DNA of 64,000 bases from Limosilactobacillus pontis DSM 8475 (GCF_001435345.1 NZ_AZGO01000008.1:1-64000), one strand, 5' to 3'; positions 44,372 to 56,730 are shown, counted from the first letter of the stretch. Numbers and translations are program-made. The notes: a model not told the origin generated them from the sequence alone.

Positions 44372-45221
44372 CAGGCGTCCCCCCTAACTTGGCCGCTAGC
44401 TGATCAGCCAGGGCATCAATGCTCATCGCCGGGGCGATTGCTAGGCCAGCGTCACGGAGCCGGTGAGATATCGCTACGGCAGGTGGGACGTTGAGGTGAT
44501 TAGCCATCAGAAATGCTGGATCGGCAAAGATCTCCCGCGGGGAGGCACTTTTTACCAGGCGTCCCTGATTCATCACCACTACCTGATCAGCATACTGGGC
44601 CACCTGATCCATCTGGTGAGTGATCAGGAGGATCGTGGTCCCGGCCACGTGGAGCTTGGCGATATTGGCCATCAAACGGTGCGTGACCGCGGCATCGAGC
44701 CCCGCGGTTGGCTCATCCAGGATCAGGATGGCTGGATGCATGGCTAGGACACCGGCGATGGCGACCCGCCGCATCTGACCACCGGAAAGAGCGAAAGGCG
44801 AACGCTTGGCAAATTCCGCTGGCAGGTCCACCATCCTCAAGGCGTCGCTGACCGCAGCCTGGACGCGGTCGGCCGACCAGCCCAGGTTGGTGGGACCAAA
44901 GGCAATGTCCTGGCCGATCGTCTCGGCAAAGAGCTGCTGCTCGGGAAACTGAAAGACGTAACCGACGTGGTGGCGCAACTTAGCTAGGTCAGTTGCCGAC
45001 GACTGGGCATCAACCACAACGTCCCCCACCTGGATCTGGCCACTGGTTGGGCGGCCCAGACCGTCAATCAAAGAAACCAGGGTACTCTTCCCACTTCCGG
45101 TATGTCCGACAATGCCGACGAAGCTACCGGGCGCAATTTGCAGACTGACGTTGTCCAGTGCCGGGCGCTTCGTTTGTGACGAGTAATTAAAGCTGACGTT
45201 TTTAATTACAACTGCTGGCAT
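44364..45221 (-). CDS. ecfA2: ECF transporter ATPase EcfA2
   Basis: An ABC ATPase of about 285 residues. It has Walker A GIVGHTGSGKSTLVSLIDGL (about 38-57), Q-loop YVFQFPEQQLFAETIGQDIA, signature ALSGGQMRRVAIAGVLA and Walker B LILDEPTAGLD. The Q-loop FPEQQLF and the C-terminal domain are typical of EcfA2. It overlaps the end of ecfA1. Two in-frame ATGs exist; the one at 45219-45221 has GGTGAG six bases upstream, while a start at 45227 is also possible. Confidence 0.94.
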   Translation of the reverse strand: MPAVVIKNVSFNYSSQTKRPALDNVSLQIAPGSFVGIVGHTGSGKSTLVSLIDGLGRPTSGQIQVGDVVVDAQSSATDLAKLRHHVGYVFQFPEQQLFAETIGQDIAFGPTNLGWSADRVQAAVSDALRMVDLPAEFAKRSPFALSGGQMRRVAIAGVLAMHPAILILDEPTAGLDAAVTHRLMANIAKLHVAGTTILLITHQMDQVAQYADQVVVMNQGRLVKSASPREIFADPAFLMANHLNVPPAVAISHRLRDAGLAIAPAMSIDALADQLAAKLGGTPGE

Positions 45222-46033
45222 ATCCATCTCACCATCTCTTCCTCCGTGAAGTAGCGGGCCGGCACGGTTATCCCACGGTCAACTAGGGCCTGACGGAGGG
45301 CCTGACCCGCCGGCACACCAACCCCAACATGGCGCAGGAGGTCGACATCCGCCAGCACCGTGGCCGTGTCCCCCTGACGGATAACCTGGCCGCCATCAAG
45401 AACCACGACCCGATCCGCAATCGCCATCTCCGTGGGATCATGAGTAATTGAAATAATCGTATATTGCTGCTGTGTTCGCAGACGCTGCAGAAGGTCAAGA
45501 ACCAGCTGCCGCCCGGCCGGATCGAGCATACTGGTGGCCTCATCCAGGATGATCACCTGCGGCTTAAGGGCCAGGATACCGGCGATCGCCACCCGCTGCT
45601 TTTGTCCCCCGGACAGCATCGTCGGTTCCGCACTTGCCAGGTCGGTCATATCAACCGCTGCCAGGGCCTGTTGGATCCGGGACCGCATTTTTGCAAGCGG
45701 AACCTGGCGATTCTCCAAGCCAAAGGCGACGTCATCGGCCACAGTGGCACCAACAAACTGATTATCGGGGTTCTGAAAGACAATTCCGACCTGCTGGTGC
45801 ACCCTCGTCATGTTCTCCTCGGTCACCGGCAGGTTGCAAACCGTGACCTGTCCCTGCTTAGGGAGTAAGAGACCGTCGATCAGGCGGGCCAAGGTGCTCT
45901 TCCCGCTCCCGTTACGCCCGATGATTGCCGTCCATTCACCCTGGGGAAAACGAAGGCTAACGCCATCGAGGATCATCCGGTCAGCATTGGGGTATTGAAA
46001 TTGAACGTTGGTCAGTGTGACTGCATCCACCAC
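45206..46033 (-). CDS. ecfA1: ECF transporter ATPase EcfA1
   Basis: The partner ATPase, 275 residues. It has Walker A IIGRNGSGKSTLARLIDGL, Q-loop IVFQNPDNQFVGATVADDVA, signature MLSGGQKQRVAIAGILA and Walker B IILDEATSMLDP. The NPDNQFVG and DEATSMLDP variants identify EcfA1 as opposed to EcfA2. The ATG follows GAGGAGGA. It begins the ecfA1-ecfA2-ecfT-truA unit, about 207 bases after rplQ. Confidence 0.94.
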   Translation of the reverse strand: MVDAVTLTNVQFQYPNADRMILDGVSLRFPQGEWTAIIGRNGSGKSTLARLIDGLLLPKQGQVTVCNLPVTEENMTRVHQQVGIVFQNPDNQFVGATVADDVAFGLENRQVPLAKMRSRIQQALAAVDMTDLASAEPTMLSGGQKQRVAIAGILALKPQVIILDEATSMLDPAGRQLVLDLLQRLRTQQQYTIISITHDPTEMAIADRVVVLDGGQVIRQGDTATVLADVDLLRHVGVGVPAGQALRQALVDRGITVPARYFTEEEMVRWICQQL

Positions 46034-46240
46034 GCGTTCCTCCTCACATCGTTAATATCACTATTTTAACAGCCAACCTCCACCATCAAAAGGAATTTAA
46101 ACTAAAAAATCACTTACCACCGGGGTGCGCAGGGTTTCTGCATTCGAGCTAGACTAGGGAGTATTCCCACCATCGTAACGCTCTATACCACCAATGATAG
46201 TGATTCTTTATTACGTATTTAGTTATTGGTCGACAAGAAA
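46034..46240 (-). other. Structured spacer between rplQ and ecfA1
   Basis: On the minus strand, AATCACT shortly after rplQ pairs with AGTGATT about 80 bases later, followed by TTTTTT. Between them are small hairpins GGGA/TCCC, GAGC/GCTC and GCAG/CTGC. It may act as a large branched terminator of the alpha operon. Beyond it a TAAAAT with a weak upstream TTTTGA could be the ecf promoter. Confidence 0.45.
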
Positions 46241-46624
46241 TTAGTCAACGAATTCCAAAATAACCATTGGTGCGCCGTCACCACGACGAGGCATCGTCTT
46301 CAGAATCCGCGTGTAACCACCTTGACGGTCAGCATACTTTGGAGCAAGTTCTTCAAACAGGTGTTGAAGAGCAGATTGAATCCGAATGTTGTCGCCATCT
46401 TCCTTAACGTCAGCAACGACGTTCCGAAGGTAAGCAGCAGCCTTACGCCGGGATGCAAGATCACCATGCTTGGCAAGCGTGATCATCTTATCAGCAGTCT
46501 TACGAACTTCCTTAGCCCGTGCTTCGGTAGTGGTAATTTGACCATTAACAATTAAATCAGTAGTTAAATCACGTAATAAAGCTTTACGTTGTGAACTTGT
46601 ACGTCCTAATTTACGGTAACTCAT
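46241..46624 (-). CDS. rplQ: 50S ribosomal protein L17
   Basis: The L17 protein near the peptide exit tunnel, 127 residues. It starts [19 protein letters not shown] and ends [13 protein letters not shown], with [18 protein letters not shown] before it: all family hallmarks. GGAGGGA precedes the ATG. It is the last gene of the alpha operon, 32 bases after rpoA. Confidence 0.97.
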   Translation of the reverse strand: MSYRKLGRTSSQRKALLRDLTTDLIVNGQITTTEARAKEVRKTADKMITLAKHGDLASRRKAAAYLRNVVADVKEDGDNIRIQSALQHLFEELAPKYADRQGGYTRILKTMPRRGDGAPMVILEFVD

Positions 46625-46656
46625 GAAGTGGTTCCCTCCTTTGCAATTGGTGTTAA

Positions 46657-47601
46657 TTAATCATCTTGGCGGAATGAAACACCGAGATCATTTAACTTAA
46701 GCTTAATTTCTTCTAATGACTTCTGTCCTAAGTTCCGAACCTTCATCATGTCAGAAACGGTCCGATCAGTTAATTCCTTGACGGTGTTGATGCCAGCACG
46801 CTTGAGGCAGTTGTATGACCGTACTGAGAGGTCCAATTCCTCAATTGTCATTTCGAGCATCTTTTCCTTGTGGGTCTCTTCCTTTTCAACCATCACTTGG
46901 GAATTTTGTGCTTCCTCAGTCAGATCCACAAAAATTGCCAGGTGTTCGGTCAAAATCTTGGCCCCAAGGCTCACCGCTTCAGTAGGTGTTAATGAACCGT
47001 CAGTCCAAACATCCAAAGTCAACTTATCGTAGTCGTTGCGTTGACCAACACGTGCATTTTCGACAGTGTAATTTACACGTTCGATTGGGGTATAGATGGA
47101 ATCAATTGGTAATACACCGATGGCAAGATCTTCCATCCGGGCCTTGTTATCATTAGCAGAAAGGTAACCGCGACCTTTATCAGCTGTCATCTTAATGTGT
47201 AATTCCGCACCATCAGCAACAGTTGCAATGTGCAGGTCAGGGTTTAAGATAGTGACTTCCCCATCACCCTGGATGTCGGCGGCGGTTACTTCGGCCGGCC
47301 CCTTAACATCAAGTTCGAGGTCTTTTTGATCCTCGGAGTTGATCTTCAAGGAAACCTTCTTAAGATTTAAGATAATTTGGGTCACATCTTCAGTAACACC
47401 TTCAACGGTGCTAAATTCATGCAAAACCCCATCAATTTGCATACTGGTGATTGCTGCACCCGGGAGTGAAGCCAGCAGTACACGTCTTAATGAATTACCA
47501 AGAGTAGTTCCATAACCGCGTTCAAGTGGTTCTACAACAAACTTGCCGTAGTTATCAGTCTCTTCAATTTTGTGAATGTTTGGCTTTTCAAATTCGATCA
47601 T
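46657..47601 (-). CDS. rpoA: DNA-directed RNA polymerase subunit alpha
   Basis: The 314 residues comprise the N-terminal assembly domain ([20 protein letters not shown], about 21-40) and the C-terminal UP-element/activator domain ([20 protein letters not shown], then [16 protein letters not shown]). The size is normal. It sits between rpsK and rplQ as in most Firmicutes. Confidence 0.98.
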   Translation of the reverse strand: MIEFEKPNIHKIEETDNYGKFVVEPLERGYGTTLGNSLRRVLLASLPGAAITSMQIDGVLHEFSTVEGVTEDVTQIILNLKKVSLKINSEDQKDLELDVKGPAEVTAADIQGDGEVTILNPDLHIATVADGAELHIKMTADKGRGYLSANDNKARMEDLAIGVLPIDSIYTPIERVNYTVENARVGQRNDYDKLTLDVWTDGSLTPTEAVSLGAKILTEHLAIFVDLTEEAQNSQVMVEKEETHKEKMLEMTIEELDLSVRSYNCLKRAGINTVKELTDRTVSDMMKVRNLGQKSLEEIKLKLNDLGVSFRQDD

Positions 47602-47679
47602 TCTATCCCTGTACCCCTTTCAAAACGTGGTTCGCATTTGAGACGAAAAGGCAATTGCTGGAAATACCAACAATGTCAA

Positions 47680-48069
47680 TTAAACACGACGACGCTTTGG
47701 AGGACGAGAACCATTGTGTGGGACTGGAGTTACATCACGAATAACAGTAACTTCCAAACCAGTTGTTTGAAGAGCACGGATGGCAGATTCACGACCGGAA
47801 CCTGGACCCTTAACTTCAACTTCAACGGTCTTCATACCGTGTTCCATTGCTTGCTTAGCAGCAGCTTCTGATGCCATCTGAGCAGCGAATGGCGTAGACT
47901 TACGACTACCCTTGAAGCCTAAAACACCGGCTGATGACCAAGCAACAGCGTTACCTTGAACATCAGTGATCATGATCAAAGTGTTGTTGAACGTTGAGTG
48001 AATGTGGGCAACACCAGTTTCAACGTTCTTTTTTGCACGACGCTTACGCGTACCCTTTTTGGTTGCCAT
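47680..48069 (-). CDS. rpsK: 30S ribosomal protein S11
   Basis: Platform protein, 129 residues. It contains [19 protein letters not shown] (about 22-40), [20 protein letters not shown] and the C-terminal [21 protein letters not shown] precedes the ATG. It follows rpsM by 35 bases. Confidence 0.97.
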   Translation of the reverse strand: MATKKGTRKRRAKKNVETGVAHIHSTFNNTLIMITDVQGNAVAWSSAGVLGFKGSRKSTPFAAQMASEAAAKQAMEHGMKTVEVEVKGPGSGRESAIRALQTTGLEVTVIRDVTPVPHNGSRPPKRRRV

Positions 48070-48104
48070 ATCTAGTACTAACCTCCTTTTTTAATATAAT
48101 CTAA

Positions 48105-48470
48105 TTACTTCTTCTTGTTTGCGATGGTAACGGCCTTACCCTTACGAGTCCGGGCGTTGTTCTTCGTGTGTTGACCACGAACAGGCAAACCACGACGGTG
48201 ACGCATACCACGGTATGAACCAATTTCTTGGAGCCGCTTGATGTTCATGGAAACTTCACGACGCAAGTCACCTTCCACTTGGATTTGGTCGACTTGTGCA
48301 CGGATCTTTTCTTCTTGATCTGGAGTCAAATCACGAACACGAATGTCTTCTGAAACACCGGCATTTTCAAGGATCTTCTTTGCACGAGAATCACCAATAC
48401 CGTAAATATAAGTTAAGCCGATTACGATACGCTTGTCACGAGGTAAATCGACACCTGCAATACGAGCCAT
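48105..48470 (-). CDS. rpsM: 30S ribosomal protein S13
   Basis: Head protein contacting the P-site tRNA and the B1 bridges, 121 residues. It starts [20 protein letters not shown] and has [17 protein letters not shown] near the basic C-terminus. It follows rpmJ by 30 bases. Confidence 0.97.
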   Translation of the reverse strand: MARIAGVDLPRDKRIVIGLTYIYGIGDSRAKKILENAGVSEDIRVRDLTPDQEEKIRAQVDQIQVEGDLRREVSMNIKRLQEIGSYRGMRHRRGLPVRGQHTKNNARTRKGKAVTIANKKK

Positions 48471-48500
48471 TTATTGCACCTCCGTTCTTAATTAATTTTA

Positions 48501-48620
48501 TTACTTACCTTGACGCTGCTTGTGCTTAGGGTTTGCAGAGCAAATAACCATAACACGTCCATGACGCTTAACGATCTTGCAGTGCTCGCACATCCGCTTG
48601 ACTGATGGTCTTACTTTCAT
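48501..48620 (-). CDS. rpmJ: 50S ribosomal protein L36
   Basis: A 39-residue protein reading [20 protein letters not shown] and ending [12 protein letters not shown]. The zinc ligands C-x2-C...C...H are all present, so it is the zinc (C+) form. GGAGG lies nine bases before the ATG. It stands between infA and rpsM, its usual position. Confidence 0.96.
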   Translation of the reverse strand: MKVRPSVKRMCEHCKIVKRHGRVMVICSANPKHKQRQGK

Positions 48621-48653
48621 TATTAAATCCTCCTAGAGAGTTCCTGTTAACTA

Positions 48654-48872
48654 CTACTTAAACCGGAACGTGATCCGACCCTTGGTCAGGTCATAAGGGG
48701 ACATTTCAACCTTAACCCGGTCACCAGGTAAGATCTTGATGTAGTGCATCCGAATCTTACCGGAAACGTGGGCTAAGATCTCAGCTCCGTTTTCCAGTTC
48801 AACTTTAAACATCGCATTAGGCAAAGTTTCGGTAACTTTACCCTCTACTTCAATCACATCGGCTTTTGCCAC
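48654..48872 (-). CDS. infA: Translation initiation factor IF-1
   Basis: An OB-fold factor that occupies the A site during initiation, 72 residues. It reads [28 protein letters not shown], then [20 protein letters not shown] and ends KGRITFRFK, matching IF-1 throughout. It starts the infA-rpmJ-rpsM-rpsK-rpoA-rplQ unit behind its own promoter and hairpin. Confidence 0.98.
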   Translation of the reverse strand: MAKADVIEVEGKVTETLPNAMFKVELENGAEILAHVSGKIRMHYIKILPGDRVKVEMSPYDLTKGRITFRFK

Positions 48873-48908
48873 GGAATGGTTCCTCCTTGCCTAATCAAGA
48901 AAATTACG

Positions 48909-48940
48909 TAAAAACGGTGGGAAGTGCGGTCACTTCCCAC
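48909..48940 (-). terminator. Terminator/attenuator between adk and infA
   Basis: On the minus strand GTGGGAAGTG-ACCG-CACTTCCCAC is a perfect 10-bp stem followed by CGTTTTTAC. It ends the adk message but also lies downstream of the infA promoter, so it could attenuate infA transcription. Confidence 0.88.
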
Positions 48941-48963
48941 TGTCAGCTAGATAAACCTTGCCT

Positions 48964-48992
48964 AGTTTAGCATAACTAGCCACACTTCGCAA
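48964..48992 (-). promoter_or_regulatory. Promoter of the infA-rplQ operon
   Basis: TTGCGA (48987-48992), a 17-base spacer ending TGC, and TAAACT (48964-48969) on the minus strand. It lies just after the adk stop and upstream of the hairpin. Confidence 0.7.
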
Positions 48993-49005
48993 GGCATAAC
49001 CCGCA

Positions 49006-50978
<1,973 letters not shown>

Positions 50979-50979
50979 A

Positions 50980-51414
50980 TTACATCACCTCAGTTTTACC
51001 GCCAGCAGCTTCAATGGCAGAAACTGCAGAAGCGGAAAACTTGTTAGCCTTAACAGTTAACTTCTTCTCAAGCTTACCACTACCAAGAACCTTAACACCG
51101 CTCTTCAAGTTCTTGACCAGACCACTTTCCATCAGGACTTGTGGGGTAACTTCAGTACCGTCATCGAACTTGTTCAATGCAGTCAAGTTAACAATAGCGT
51201 ATTCCTTGCGGTTAATGTTGGTGAAACCACGCTTTGGGATTTGCCGGTAGAGTGGCATTTGGCCCCCTTCAAAGCCCAGACGAGTCTTACCATGAGCCTT
51301 TTGACCCTTCGTACCACGTCCGGAAGTAAAACCATGACCAGATGACAGGCCACGACCCTTACGAAGACGCTTTGAACGAGAACCTTCTGCAGGCTTCAAT
51401 TCATTTAACTTCAT
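50980..51414 (-). CDS. rplO: 50S ribosomal protein L15
   Basis: Late-assembly protein, 144 residues. It starts [20 protein letters not shown] with the glycine/arginine-rich N-terminal arm [20 protein letters not shown] and the [17 protein letters not shown] motif. It stands between rpmD and secY. Confidence 0.97.
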   Translation of the reverse strand: MKLNELKPAEGSRSKRLRKGRGLSSGHGFTSGRGTKGQKAHGKTRLGFEGGQMPLYRQIPKRGFTNINRKEYAIVNLTALNKFDDGTEVTPQVLMESGLVKNLKSGVKVLGSGKLEKKLTVKANKFSASAVSAIEAAGGKTEVM

Positions 51415-51446
51415 TTAGTAGGCACCTCCTTATTATTTAATTGTAA

Positions 51447-51629
51447 TTACTTAACTTCTTCGATGGAAACTAAGTGTGCAACCTTGAAAATTTGACCACG
51501 TGTTGCGGCGTTGTCTGGCAGGATGTTAGAACTGCCGATCTTGCCCAGGCCCAATGCCTTAACGGTCTTACGTTGGGTTGGTTCACGGTGGGCAACACTG
51601 TGGATTAAGGTAACTTTAACTTTAGCCAT
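51447..51629 (-). CDS. rpmD: 50S ribosomal protein L30
   Basis: A 60-residue ferredoxin-like protein reading [20 protein letters not shown] then [16 protein letters not shown] and ending [15 protein letters not shown] precedes the ATG. It lies 14 bases after rpsE. Confidence 0.95.
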   Translation of the reverse strand: MAKVKVTLIHSVAHREPTQRKTVKALGLGKIGSSNILPDNAATRGQIFKVAHLVSIEEVK

Positions 51630-51643
51630 AATTAGTGCCCTCC

Positions 51644-52153
51644 TTATTCTGCCAAGTGGTCAACTGAAACGCCACGAAGCTTGGCAACTTCTTCAGCACT
51701 CTTCAAGTGCTTCAAACCTTCAAACGTTGCACGAACAACGTTAACAGGAGTGTTGGAACCAAGACGCTTTGAAGTAACATCAGCTACACCAGCAAGGTCC
51801 ATGACGTTACGTACCGCACCACCGGCAGCAACCCCGGAACCTTCAACGGCTGGCTTCAACATGATCTTTCCACCGCCGTATACACCGATAACTTCGTGTG
51901 GAATAGTCGTACCAACGATTGGCACAGTGATCAGGTTCTTTTCAGCAGTAGCTTGGGCCTTCCGGATGGCTTCCGGAACTTCTTGGGCCTTACCAGTACC
52001 GAAACCAACGTGACCCTTACGATCACCAACGATTACTAAGGCAGCAAACCGCATCCGGCGACCACCCTTAACAACCTTGGTAATCCGGTTGATGGCAACA
52101 ACTTGATCGTCTAAGTCCAACTTTGCTGGATCAATGAATTCTGATGATGTCAT
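51644..52153 (-). CDS. rpsE: 30S ribosomal protein S5
   Basis: A decoding-fidelity protein, 169 residues. It contains [20 protein letters not shown] (about 22-41), [20 protein letters not shown] and [19 protein letters not shown]. The loop KGGRR, where spectinomycin-resistance changes occur in other bacteria, looks wild type. It lies 22 bases after rplR. Confidence 0.97.
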   Translation of the reverse strand: MTSSEFIDPAKLDLDDQVVAINRITKVVKGGRRMRFAALVIVGDRKGHVGFGTGKAQEVPEAIRKAQATAEKNLITVPIVGTTIPHEVIGVYGGGKIMLKPAVEGSGVAAGGAVRNVMDLAGVADVTSKRLGSNTPVNVVRATFEGLKHLKSAEEVAKLRGVSVDHLAE

Positions 52154-52175
52154 TGCAGGTTATTCCTCCTTCTTT

Positions 52176-52532
52176 TTAGAATTTAAGTCCGTTTTCACGA
52201 GCAGCGTCAGCTAATGCTTCAACACGGCCGTGGTAGAGGTACCCACCACGATCGAAGACAACGTTGCTGATGTTCTTAGCAACCGCACGCTTGGCGATTA
52301 AGGCACCAACACCACTAGCTTGCTCAGTCTTCGTCTTGCCACTAACTTCACTGTCCATAGTGGAGGCACTAGCGAGCGTCACACCCTTTACGTCATCAAT
52401 TAATTGAGCGTAAATGTTTTTGTTTGAACGGTAAACACTTAAGCGTGGGCGCTCCGCAGTACCAGAAATCTTACCGCGAACGCGCATGTGACGGCGTTGA
52501 CGGATCTTGTTCTTATCTGGTTTAGAAATCAC
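52176..52532 (-). CDS. rplR: 50S ribosomal protein L18
   Basis: A 5S rRNA-binding protein, 118 residues from the GTG at 52530-52532 (GAGGTGA upstream). It contains [20 protein letters not shown] (about 16-35), [14 protein letters not shown] and [21 protein letters not shown] start at 52541 would lengthen it beyond the family and lies on the SD. Confidence 0.95.
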   Translation of the reverse strand: MISKPDKNKIRQRRHMRVRGKISGTAERPRLSVYRSNKNIYAQLIDDVKGVTLASASTMDSEVSGKTKTEQASGVGALIAKRAVAKNISNVVFDRGGYLYHGRVEALADAARENGLKF

Positions 52533-52597
52533 AATAGTCACCTCTTATTGAATATTTTATGTTAATTATAAATCGCTGATAGAATAACCTAATCAGA

Positions 52598-53134
52598 TTA
52601 CTTACCAGTCTTACCTTCCTTACGGATGATGTGTTCGTTTTCGTAACGAATACCCTTACCCTTGTATGGTTCAGGTGAACGAACAGCACGAACTTGCGCA
52701 GCAAAATCACCAAGGTGTTCCTTGTTGATTGAGCTCAATTCGATCGTGGTGTTATCTGGCACCTTGATGTCAACATCTTCCGGCTTGTCGATTTCAACTG
52801 GGTTGGAGTAACCAACAGTCAAGATCAGCTTGTTACCCTTGAATTGTGCACGGTAACCAACACCGACGAGCTTCAGAACTTTCTTGTAACCATCAACAAC
52901 ACCTTCAACCATGTTGTTAACGTTAGCCCGGGTAGTACCGTGGATCATCTTCAACTTGTTGGAATCGCCATCACGATCAAACTTAACAACGTTGTCGGCA
53001 ACGGTCATCTTGATCAATGGTGAGATTTCACGAGATAAGGTACCCTTAGGCCCCTTAACAGTTACCACGTTACCATCTTGTGATATTTCAACGCCCTTTG
53101 GCAGGTCAATTTCCTTGTAACCAATACGACTCAT
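52598..53134 (-). CDS. rplF: 50S ribosomal protein L6
   Basis: The protein near the factor-binding site, 178 residues with two similar domains. It starts [20 protein letters not shown] and ends with the signature [20 protein letters not shown]. It lies 28 bases after rpsH. Confidence 0.97.
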   Translation of the reverse strand: MSRIGYKEIDLPKGVEISQDGNVVTVKGPKGTLSREISPLIKMTVADNVVKFDRDGDSNKLKMIHGTTRANVNNMVEGVVDGYKKVLKLVGVGYRAQFKGNKLILTVGYSNPVEIDKPEDVDIKVPDNTTIELSSINKEHLGDFAAQVRAVRSPEPYKGKGIRYENEHIIRKEGKTGK

Positions 53135-53162
53135 GCGTACACCTCCTAACTAATTATTAATA

Positions 53163-53561
53163 TTACCAAACGTAGGCGATAACTTCGCCACCAATGTTCT
53201 TGGCGCGAGCAACCTTGTCAGTCACAACACCCTCAGATGTTGAGATAATGGCAATACCTAAACCGTTAAGAACCTTTGGCACAGCGTCAGCCTTAACGTA
53301 TGAGCGTAAACCAGGCTTTGAGATCCGCTTCAAGCCGGAAATAACGCGTTGACCGTCGTTTCCGTACTTCAAGAATACTCGGATGATGCCTTGCTTGTTA
53401 TCGTCAACATATTCAACATCGCGAATGAAACCTTCGTTCTTCAAGATTTCAGCGATGTCCTTCTTCATCTTTGATGCAGGTGCCTCAACTGATTCGTGTT
53501 GGGCCATGTTAGCGTTACGAATACGAGTTAAGAAATCTGCAATTGGATCACTCATAGACAT
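53163..53561 (-). CDS. rpsH: 30S ribosomal protein S8
   Basis: A central-domain 16S binder, 132 residues. It starts [20 protein letters not shown] and ends [26 protein letters not shown]. In other bacteria S8 represses the spc operon by binding its mRNA; no such site was looked for beyond the reading frame. Confidence 0.97.
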   Translation of the reverse strand: MSMSDPIADFLTRIRNANMAQHESVEAPASKMKKDIAEILKNEGFIRDVEYVDDNKQGIIRVFLKYGNDGQRVISGLKRISKPGLRSYVKADAVPKVLNGLGIAIISTSEGVVTDKVARAKNIGGEVIAYVW

Positions 53562-53592
53562 CGATGTTTTCCTCCTTTTGTCGGTGATTTGT

Positions 53593-53778
53593 TTACCAGC
53601 TAGCCTTCTTCAAACCAGGAATTTGTCCCTTGTGGGCAAGTTCTCGTAAGCAAATCCGGCATAGGTGGAATTTACGGTAAACTGAGTGCGGACGTCCACA
53701 ACGAGCACAACGTGTGTATTCACGACTTGAGAACTTAGCGGGACGGTTGCACTTAGCAATCATTGATTTTTTAGCCAA
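53593..53778 (-). CDS. rpsN: 30S ribosomal protein S14, zinc (type Z) form
   Basis: A 61-residue S14 reading [20 protein letters not shown] then [26 protein letters not shown]. Two CxxC pairs make the zinc ribbon, so it is the zinc-dependent paralogue usual within spc operons. Many Firmicutes also keep a zinc-free copy elsewhere. Confidence 0.96.
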   Translation of the reverse strand: MAKKSMIAKCNRPAKFSSREYTRCARCGRPHSVYRKFHLCRICLRELAHKGQIPGLKKASW

Positions 53779-53793
53779 TTTGTGGAACCTCCT

Positions 53794-54336
53794 TTATTTA
53801 GCAAATGGCATGCCGAGCTTGGCAAGTAATTCGTGTGATTCTTCATCACTTTGAGCAGTCGTTACGATTACAACGTCCAAACCACGAACACGATTTACCT
53901 TGTCGTAATCAATTTCTGGGAAAATTAATTGTTCACGAATACCGAGGGTGTAGTTACCACGACCATCGAAGGCCTTGTTGCTTACACCGTGGAAGTCACG
54001 AACCCGTGGCAGAGCAACGTTGATTAACTTGTCCAAGAAATCGTACATCCGTTCACCACGCAGGGTAACCTTGGCACCAATTGCCATACCTTCACGAAGA
54101 CGGAAGCCGGCAATCGACTTCTTAGCCTTGGTAATCAGTGGCTTTTGACCAGCGATAAGGCTAAGTTCTTCAACAGCTTCATCCAGGTTCTTTGAGTTGG
54201 TAGTAGCATCACCAACACCCATGTTCAAAACAATCTTGTCAATCTTTGGGGCTTGCATAACTGAAGAGTAGTTGAACTTTTCAATTAAGGCTGGGCGAAT
54301 TTCGCTTTCGTATTTAGCTTTCAAACGGTTTTCCAT
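53794..54336 (-). CDS. rplE: 50S ribosomal protein L5
   Basis: A 5S rRNA-binding protein at the central protuberance, 180 residues. It contains [20 protein letters not shown] (about 22-41), [20 protein letters not shown] and [20 protein letters not shown]. It lies 28 bases after rplX. Confidence 0.97.
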   Translation of the reverse strand: MENRLKAKYESEIRPALIEKFNYSSVMQAPKIDKIVLNMGVGDATTNSKNLDEAVEELSLIAGQKPLITKAKKSIAGFRLREGMAIGAKVTLRGERMYDFLDKLINVALPRVRDFHGVSNKAFDGRGNYTLGIREQLIFPEIDYDKVNRVRGLDVVIVTTAQSDEESHELLAKLGMPFAK

Positions 54337-54364
54337 TAGTCGTTTTTCCTCCTTTCTTCAAATA

Positions 54365-54673
54365 TTAGTCGAGGGTCTTGCCTGACTTCTTGGCAACGCG
54401 AACCTTCTTACCATCAACAAACTTGTAACCGACACGGGTTGGTTCGTTAGTTGAAGGATCAATCAGCATTACGTTTGAAGCGTTGATTGGAGCTTCAGTA
54501 TCGATAACACCACCGTTTGGGTTAGCGTTGTTTGGCTTTTGATGTTTCTTGATCTTGTTAATGCCTTCAACGACAACGCGGTTTTCAGCAGCTAAGATCT
54601 TCTTAACGCTACCTTCCTTACCCTTGTCCTTACCGGCGATAACGCGAACTTTGTCACCTGTCTTAATGAACAT
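54365..54673 (-). CDS. rplX: 50S ribosomal protein L24
   Basis: An assembly-initiator protein with an N-terminal KOW motif ([20 protein letters not shown], about 5-24), 102 residues. It also has [20 protein letters not shown] and [19 protein letters not shown]. It lies 34 bases after rplN. Confidence 0.97.
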   Translation of the reverse strand: MFIKTGDKVRVIAGKDKGKEGSVKKILAAENRVVVEGINKIKKHQKPNNANPNGGVIDTEAPINASNVMLIDPSTNEPTRVGYKFVDGKKVRVAKKSGKTLD

Positions 54674-54707
54674 GTTGATTGTGCACCTCCTTATTCTTGG
54701 TTAAATC

Positions 54708-55076
54708 TTACAGAACTTCTGGAGCGAGTGAGACGATCTTCATGAAGTCATCACCACGGAGCTCACGAGCGATTGGGCCAAAAATACGGGTACCCTTAGG
54801 GCTCTTGTCATTGTTAATCAGAACAGCGGCGTTTTCATCAAACTTGATGTATGAACCATCCTTACGGTGCAGACCATGCTTAGTCCGTACGACAACGGCC
54901 TTAACAACGTCACCCTTCTTAACAACGCCACCTGGTGTTGCCTGCTTTACAGTAGCAACAATAATGTCACCAATATTACCAGTCTTAACTCGGGAACCAC
55001 CCAAAATCTTGATAACTAAGATTTCGCGCGCACCGGAGTTATCAGCGACTTTCAACCGACTTTCCTGTTGAATCAC
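54708..55076 (-). CDS. rplN: 50S ribosomal protein L14
   Basis: An OB-fold 23S binder and factor-site neighbour, 122 residues. It starts [20 protein letters not shown] and ends [20 protein letters not shown]. It lies 63 bases after rpsQ, the widest gap in the S10-spc run. Confidence 0.97.
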   Translation of the reverse strand: MIQQESRLKVADNSGAREILVIKILGGSRVKTGNIGDIIVATVKQATPGGVVKKGDVVKAVVVRTKHGLHRKDGSYIKFDENAAVLINNDKSPKGTRIFGPIARELRGDDFMKIVSLAPEVL

Positions 55077-55139
55077 GGTTAGGTCCTCCTTCCATTTACA
55101 AATAAGAATTAGAATACGAATTTAAGAGTTATCTGCTAA

Positions 55140-55406
55140 TTAAAGGGTAGCAGCCTTTTCGACAATCTTTACAAGACGGAAACGCTTCTTAGCTGACAGT
55201 GGCCGAGTTTCCATGATTTGTACAGTGTCGCCGGTCTTAGCTTCGTTGTTTTCGTCATGTGCGTAGTACTTCTTTGAGTAACGTACACGCTTGCCGTAGA
55301 CAGGAGCACTCTTGTAAGTGTCAACTACGACAGTGATGGTCTTGTCCATCTTGTCAGAAACAACGCGACCTTGGTAAACCTTACGTGCATTACGTTCTTC
55401 ACTCAT
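55140..55406 (-). CDS. rpsQ: 30S ribosomal protein S17
   Basis: A small OB-fold 16S binder, 88 residues. It contains [20 protein letters not shown] (about 8-27), [20 protein letters not shown] and [20 protein letters not shown]. Confidence 0.96.
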   Translation of the reverse strand: MSEERNARKVYQGRVVSDKMDKTITVVVDTYKSAPVYGKRVRYSKKYYAHDENNEAKTGDTVQIMETRPLSAKKRFRLVKIVEKAATL

Positions 55407-55430
55407 GCGCTAATCCTCCTTTTCGTATTC

Positions 55431-55637
55431 TTATTTGTTTAATTGTTGTTGACGAAGAACTGTCTTAACCCGTGCAATGTCCTTACGTACTTGCTTCAGA
55501 CTTGCAGTGTTTTCCAATTGGCCGGTTGCTAACTGGAAACGTAAGTTAAACAATTGTTCCTTCAATTCCTTCTCACGGTCAAGTAGCTTGTCAGTGGTTA
55601 ATCCATTCAGTTCTTGTACGTAATCTTTACTTTTCAT
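55431..55637 (-). CDS. rpmC: 50S ribosomal protein L29
   Basis: A two-helix protein at the tunnel exit, 68 residues from the ATG at 55635-55637, which has AGGTGG eight bases before it inside rplP. It reads [20 protein letters not shown] and [20 protein letters not shown]. It overlaps rplP by 11 bases. A GTG four codons upstream is less likely. Confidence 0.95.
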   Translation of the reverse strand: MKSKDYVQELNGLTTDKLLDREKELKEQLFNLRFQLATGQLENTASLKQVRKDIARVKTVLRQQQLNK

Positions 55638-56061
55638 TAGATTGTCCACCTACTTCCTCACGTTGTACGATCTTAGTGCGAACTGGCAACTTGTGACCGG
55701 CAAGACGCAAAGCTTCATGAGCGACTTCTTCAGAAACGCCCCCTACTTCGAACATAACCTTGCCGCGCTTAACTGGGGCAACCCAGCCTTCTGGAGCACC
55801 TTTACCATTACCCATCCGGACACCAACACCCTTGCTGGTGTAGGAAAGTTGAGGGAAGATCTTGATCCAAACCTTCCCACCACGCTTCATGTAACGGGTC
55901 ATAGCGATACGGGCAGCTTCGATTTGACGGTTGCTGATCCAATGAGAATCAAGGGCTTGCAAACCGTAGTCACCAAAGGTAACAGTCTTGCCACCCTTAG
56001 CTTCACCACGCATGTGACCACGTTGAACCTTACGGTGCTTTACTCGCTTTGGTACTAGCAT
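55627..56061 (-). CDS. rplP: 50S ribosomal protein L16
   Basis: An A-site and 5S-associated protein, 144 residues. It starts [20 protein letters not shown] and has [39 protein letters not shown] and [20 protein letters not shown]. It lies three bases after rpsC. Confidence 0.97.
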   Translation of the reverse strand: MLVPKRVKHRKVQRGHMRGEAKGGKTVTFGDYGLQALDSHWISNRQIEAARIAMTRYMKRGGKVWIKIFPQLSYTSKGVGVRMGNGKGAPEGWVAPVKRGKVMFEVGGVSEEVAHEALRLAGHKLPVRTKIVQREEVGGQSNEK

Positions 56062-56064
56062 GTT

Positions 56065-56730
56065 TTACTTCCCTCCTTGTTCATCATCATTTTCATTCTT
56101 CTTGGCAGGAAGAACTTCACCGCGGTAGATCCAGGTTTTAACACCAAGGACACCGTAAGTAGTGTTAGCTTCATCCCAAGAGTAATCAATGTCTGCACGG
56201 AGTGTGTGAAGCGGAACAGTACCATCTGAGTATGATTCAACCCGAGACATGTCGGCACCGTTCAGACGACCAGCAACTTGAGTCTTGATACCCTTAGCAC
56301 CGGCACGCATTGCGCGTTGCATTGCTCCACGCATTGCACGACGGAAGGCAATCCGCGCTTCCAGTTGACGAGCAATGCTTTCACCAACAAGGTGTGCATC
56401 CAAGTCTGGCTTCTTGATTTCCACAATGTTGATGTGGACACGCTTGCCAGTTAACTTGTTTAATTCCTTGCGAAGTGCTTCAACTTCTGAACCACCCTTA
56501 CCAATAACCATTCCTGGCTTGGCAGTGTGAATTGAAACGTTGACGCGGTTAGCGGCACGTTCAATTTCAACGGTTGATACAGAGGCATCAGCAAGTCGCT
56601 TTTCGATGTACTTACGGATCCGAAGGTCTTCGTTCAGATAGTCGGCAAAGTTCTTGTCAGCGTACCACTTTGCAGTCCAATCGCGAATGACTCCGACACG
56701 AAAACCATTAGGATTGATCTTTTGACCCAC
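56065..56730 (-). CDS. rpsC: 30S ribosomal protein S3
   Basis: An mRNA-entry protein with a KH domain, 221 residues. It starts [20 protein letters not shown] and has [20 protein letters not shown] (KH GxxG loop) and [20 protein letters not shown]. The tail is short and acidic ([10 protein letters not shown]). Confidence 0.97.
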   Translation of the reverse strand: MGQKINPNGFRVGVIRDWTAKWYADKNFADYLNEDLRIRKYIEKRLADASVSTVEIERAANRVNVSIHTAKPGMVIGKGGSEVEALRKELNKLTGKRVHINIVEIKKPDLDAHLVGESIARQLEARIAFRRAMRGAMQRAMRAGAKGIKTQVAGRLNGADMSRVESYSDGTVPLHTLRADIDYSWDEANTTYGVLGVKTWIYRGEVLPAKKNENDDEQGGK

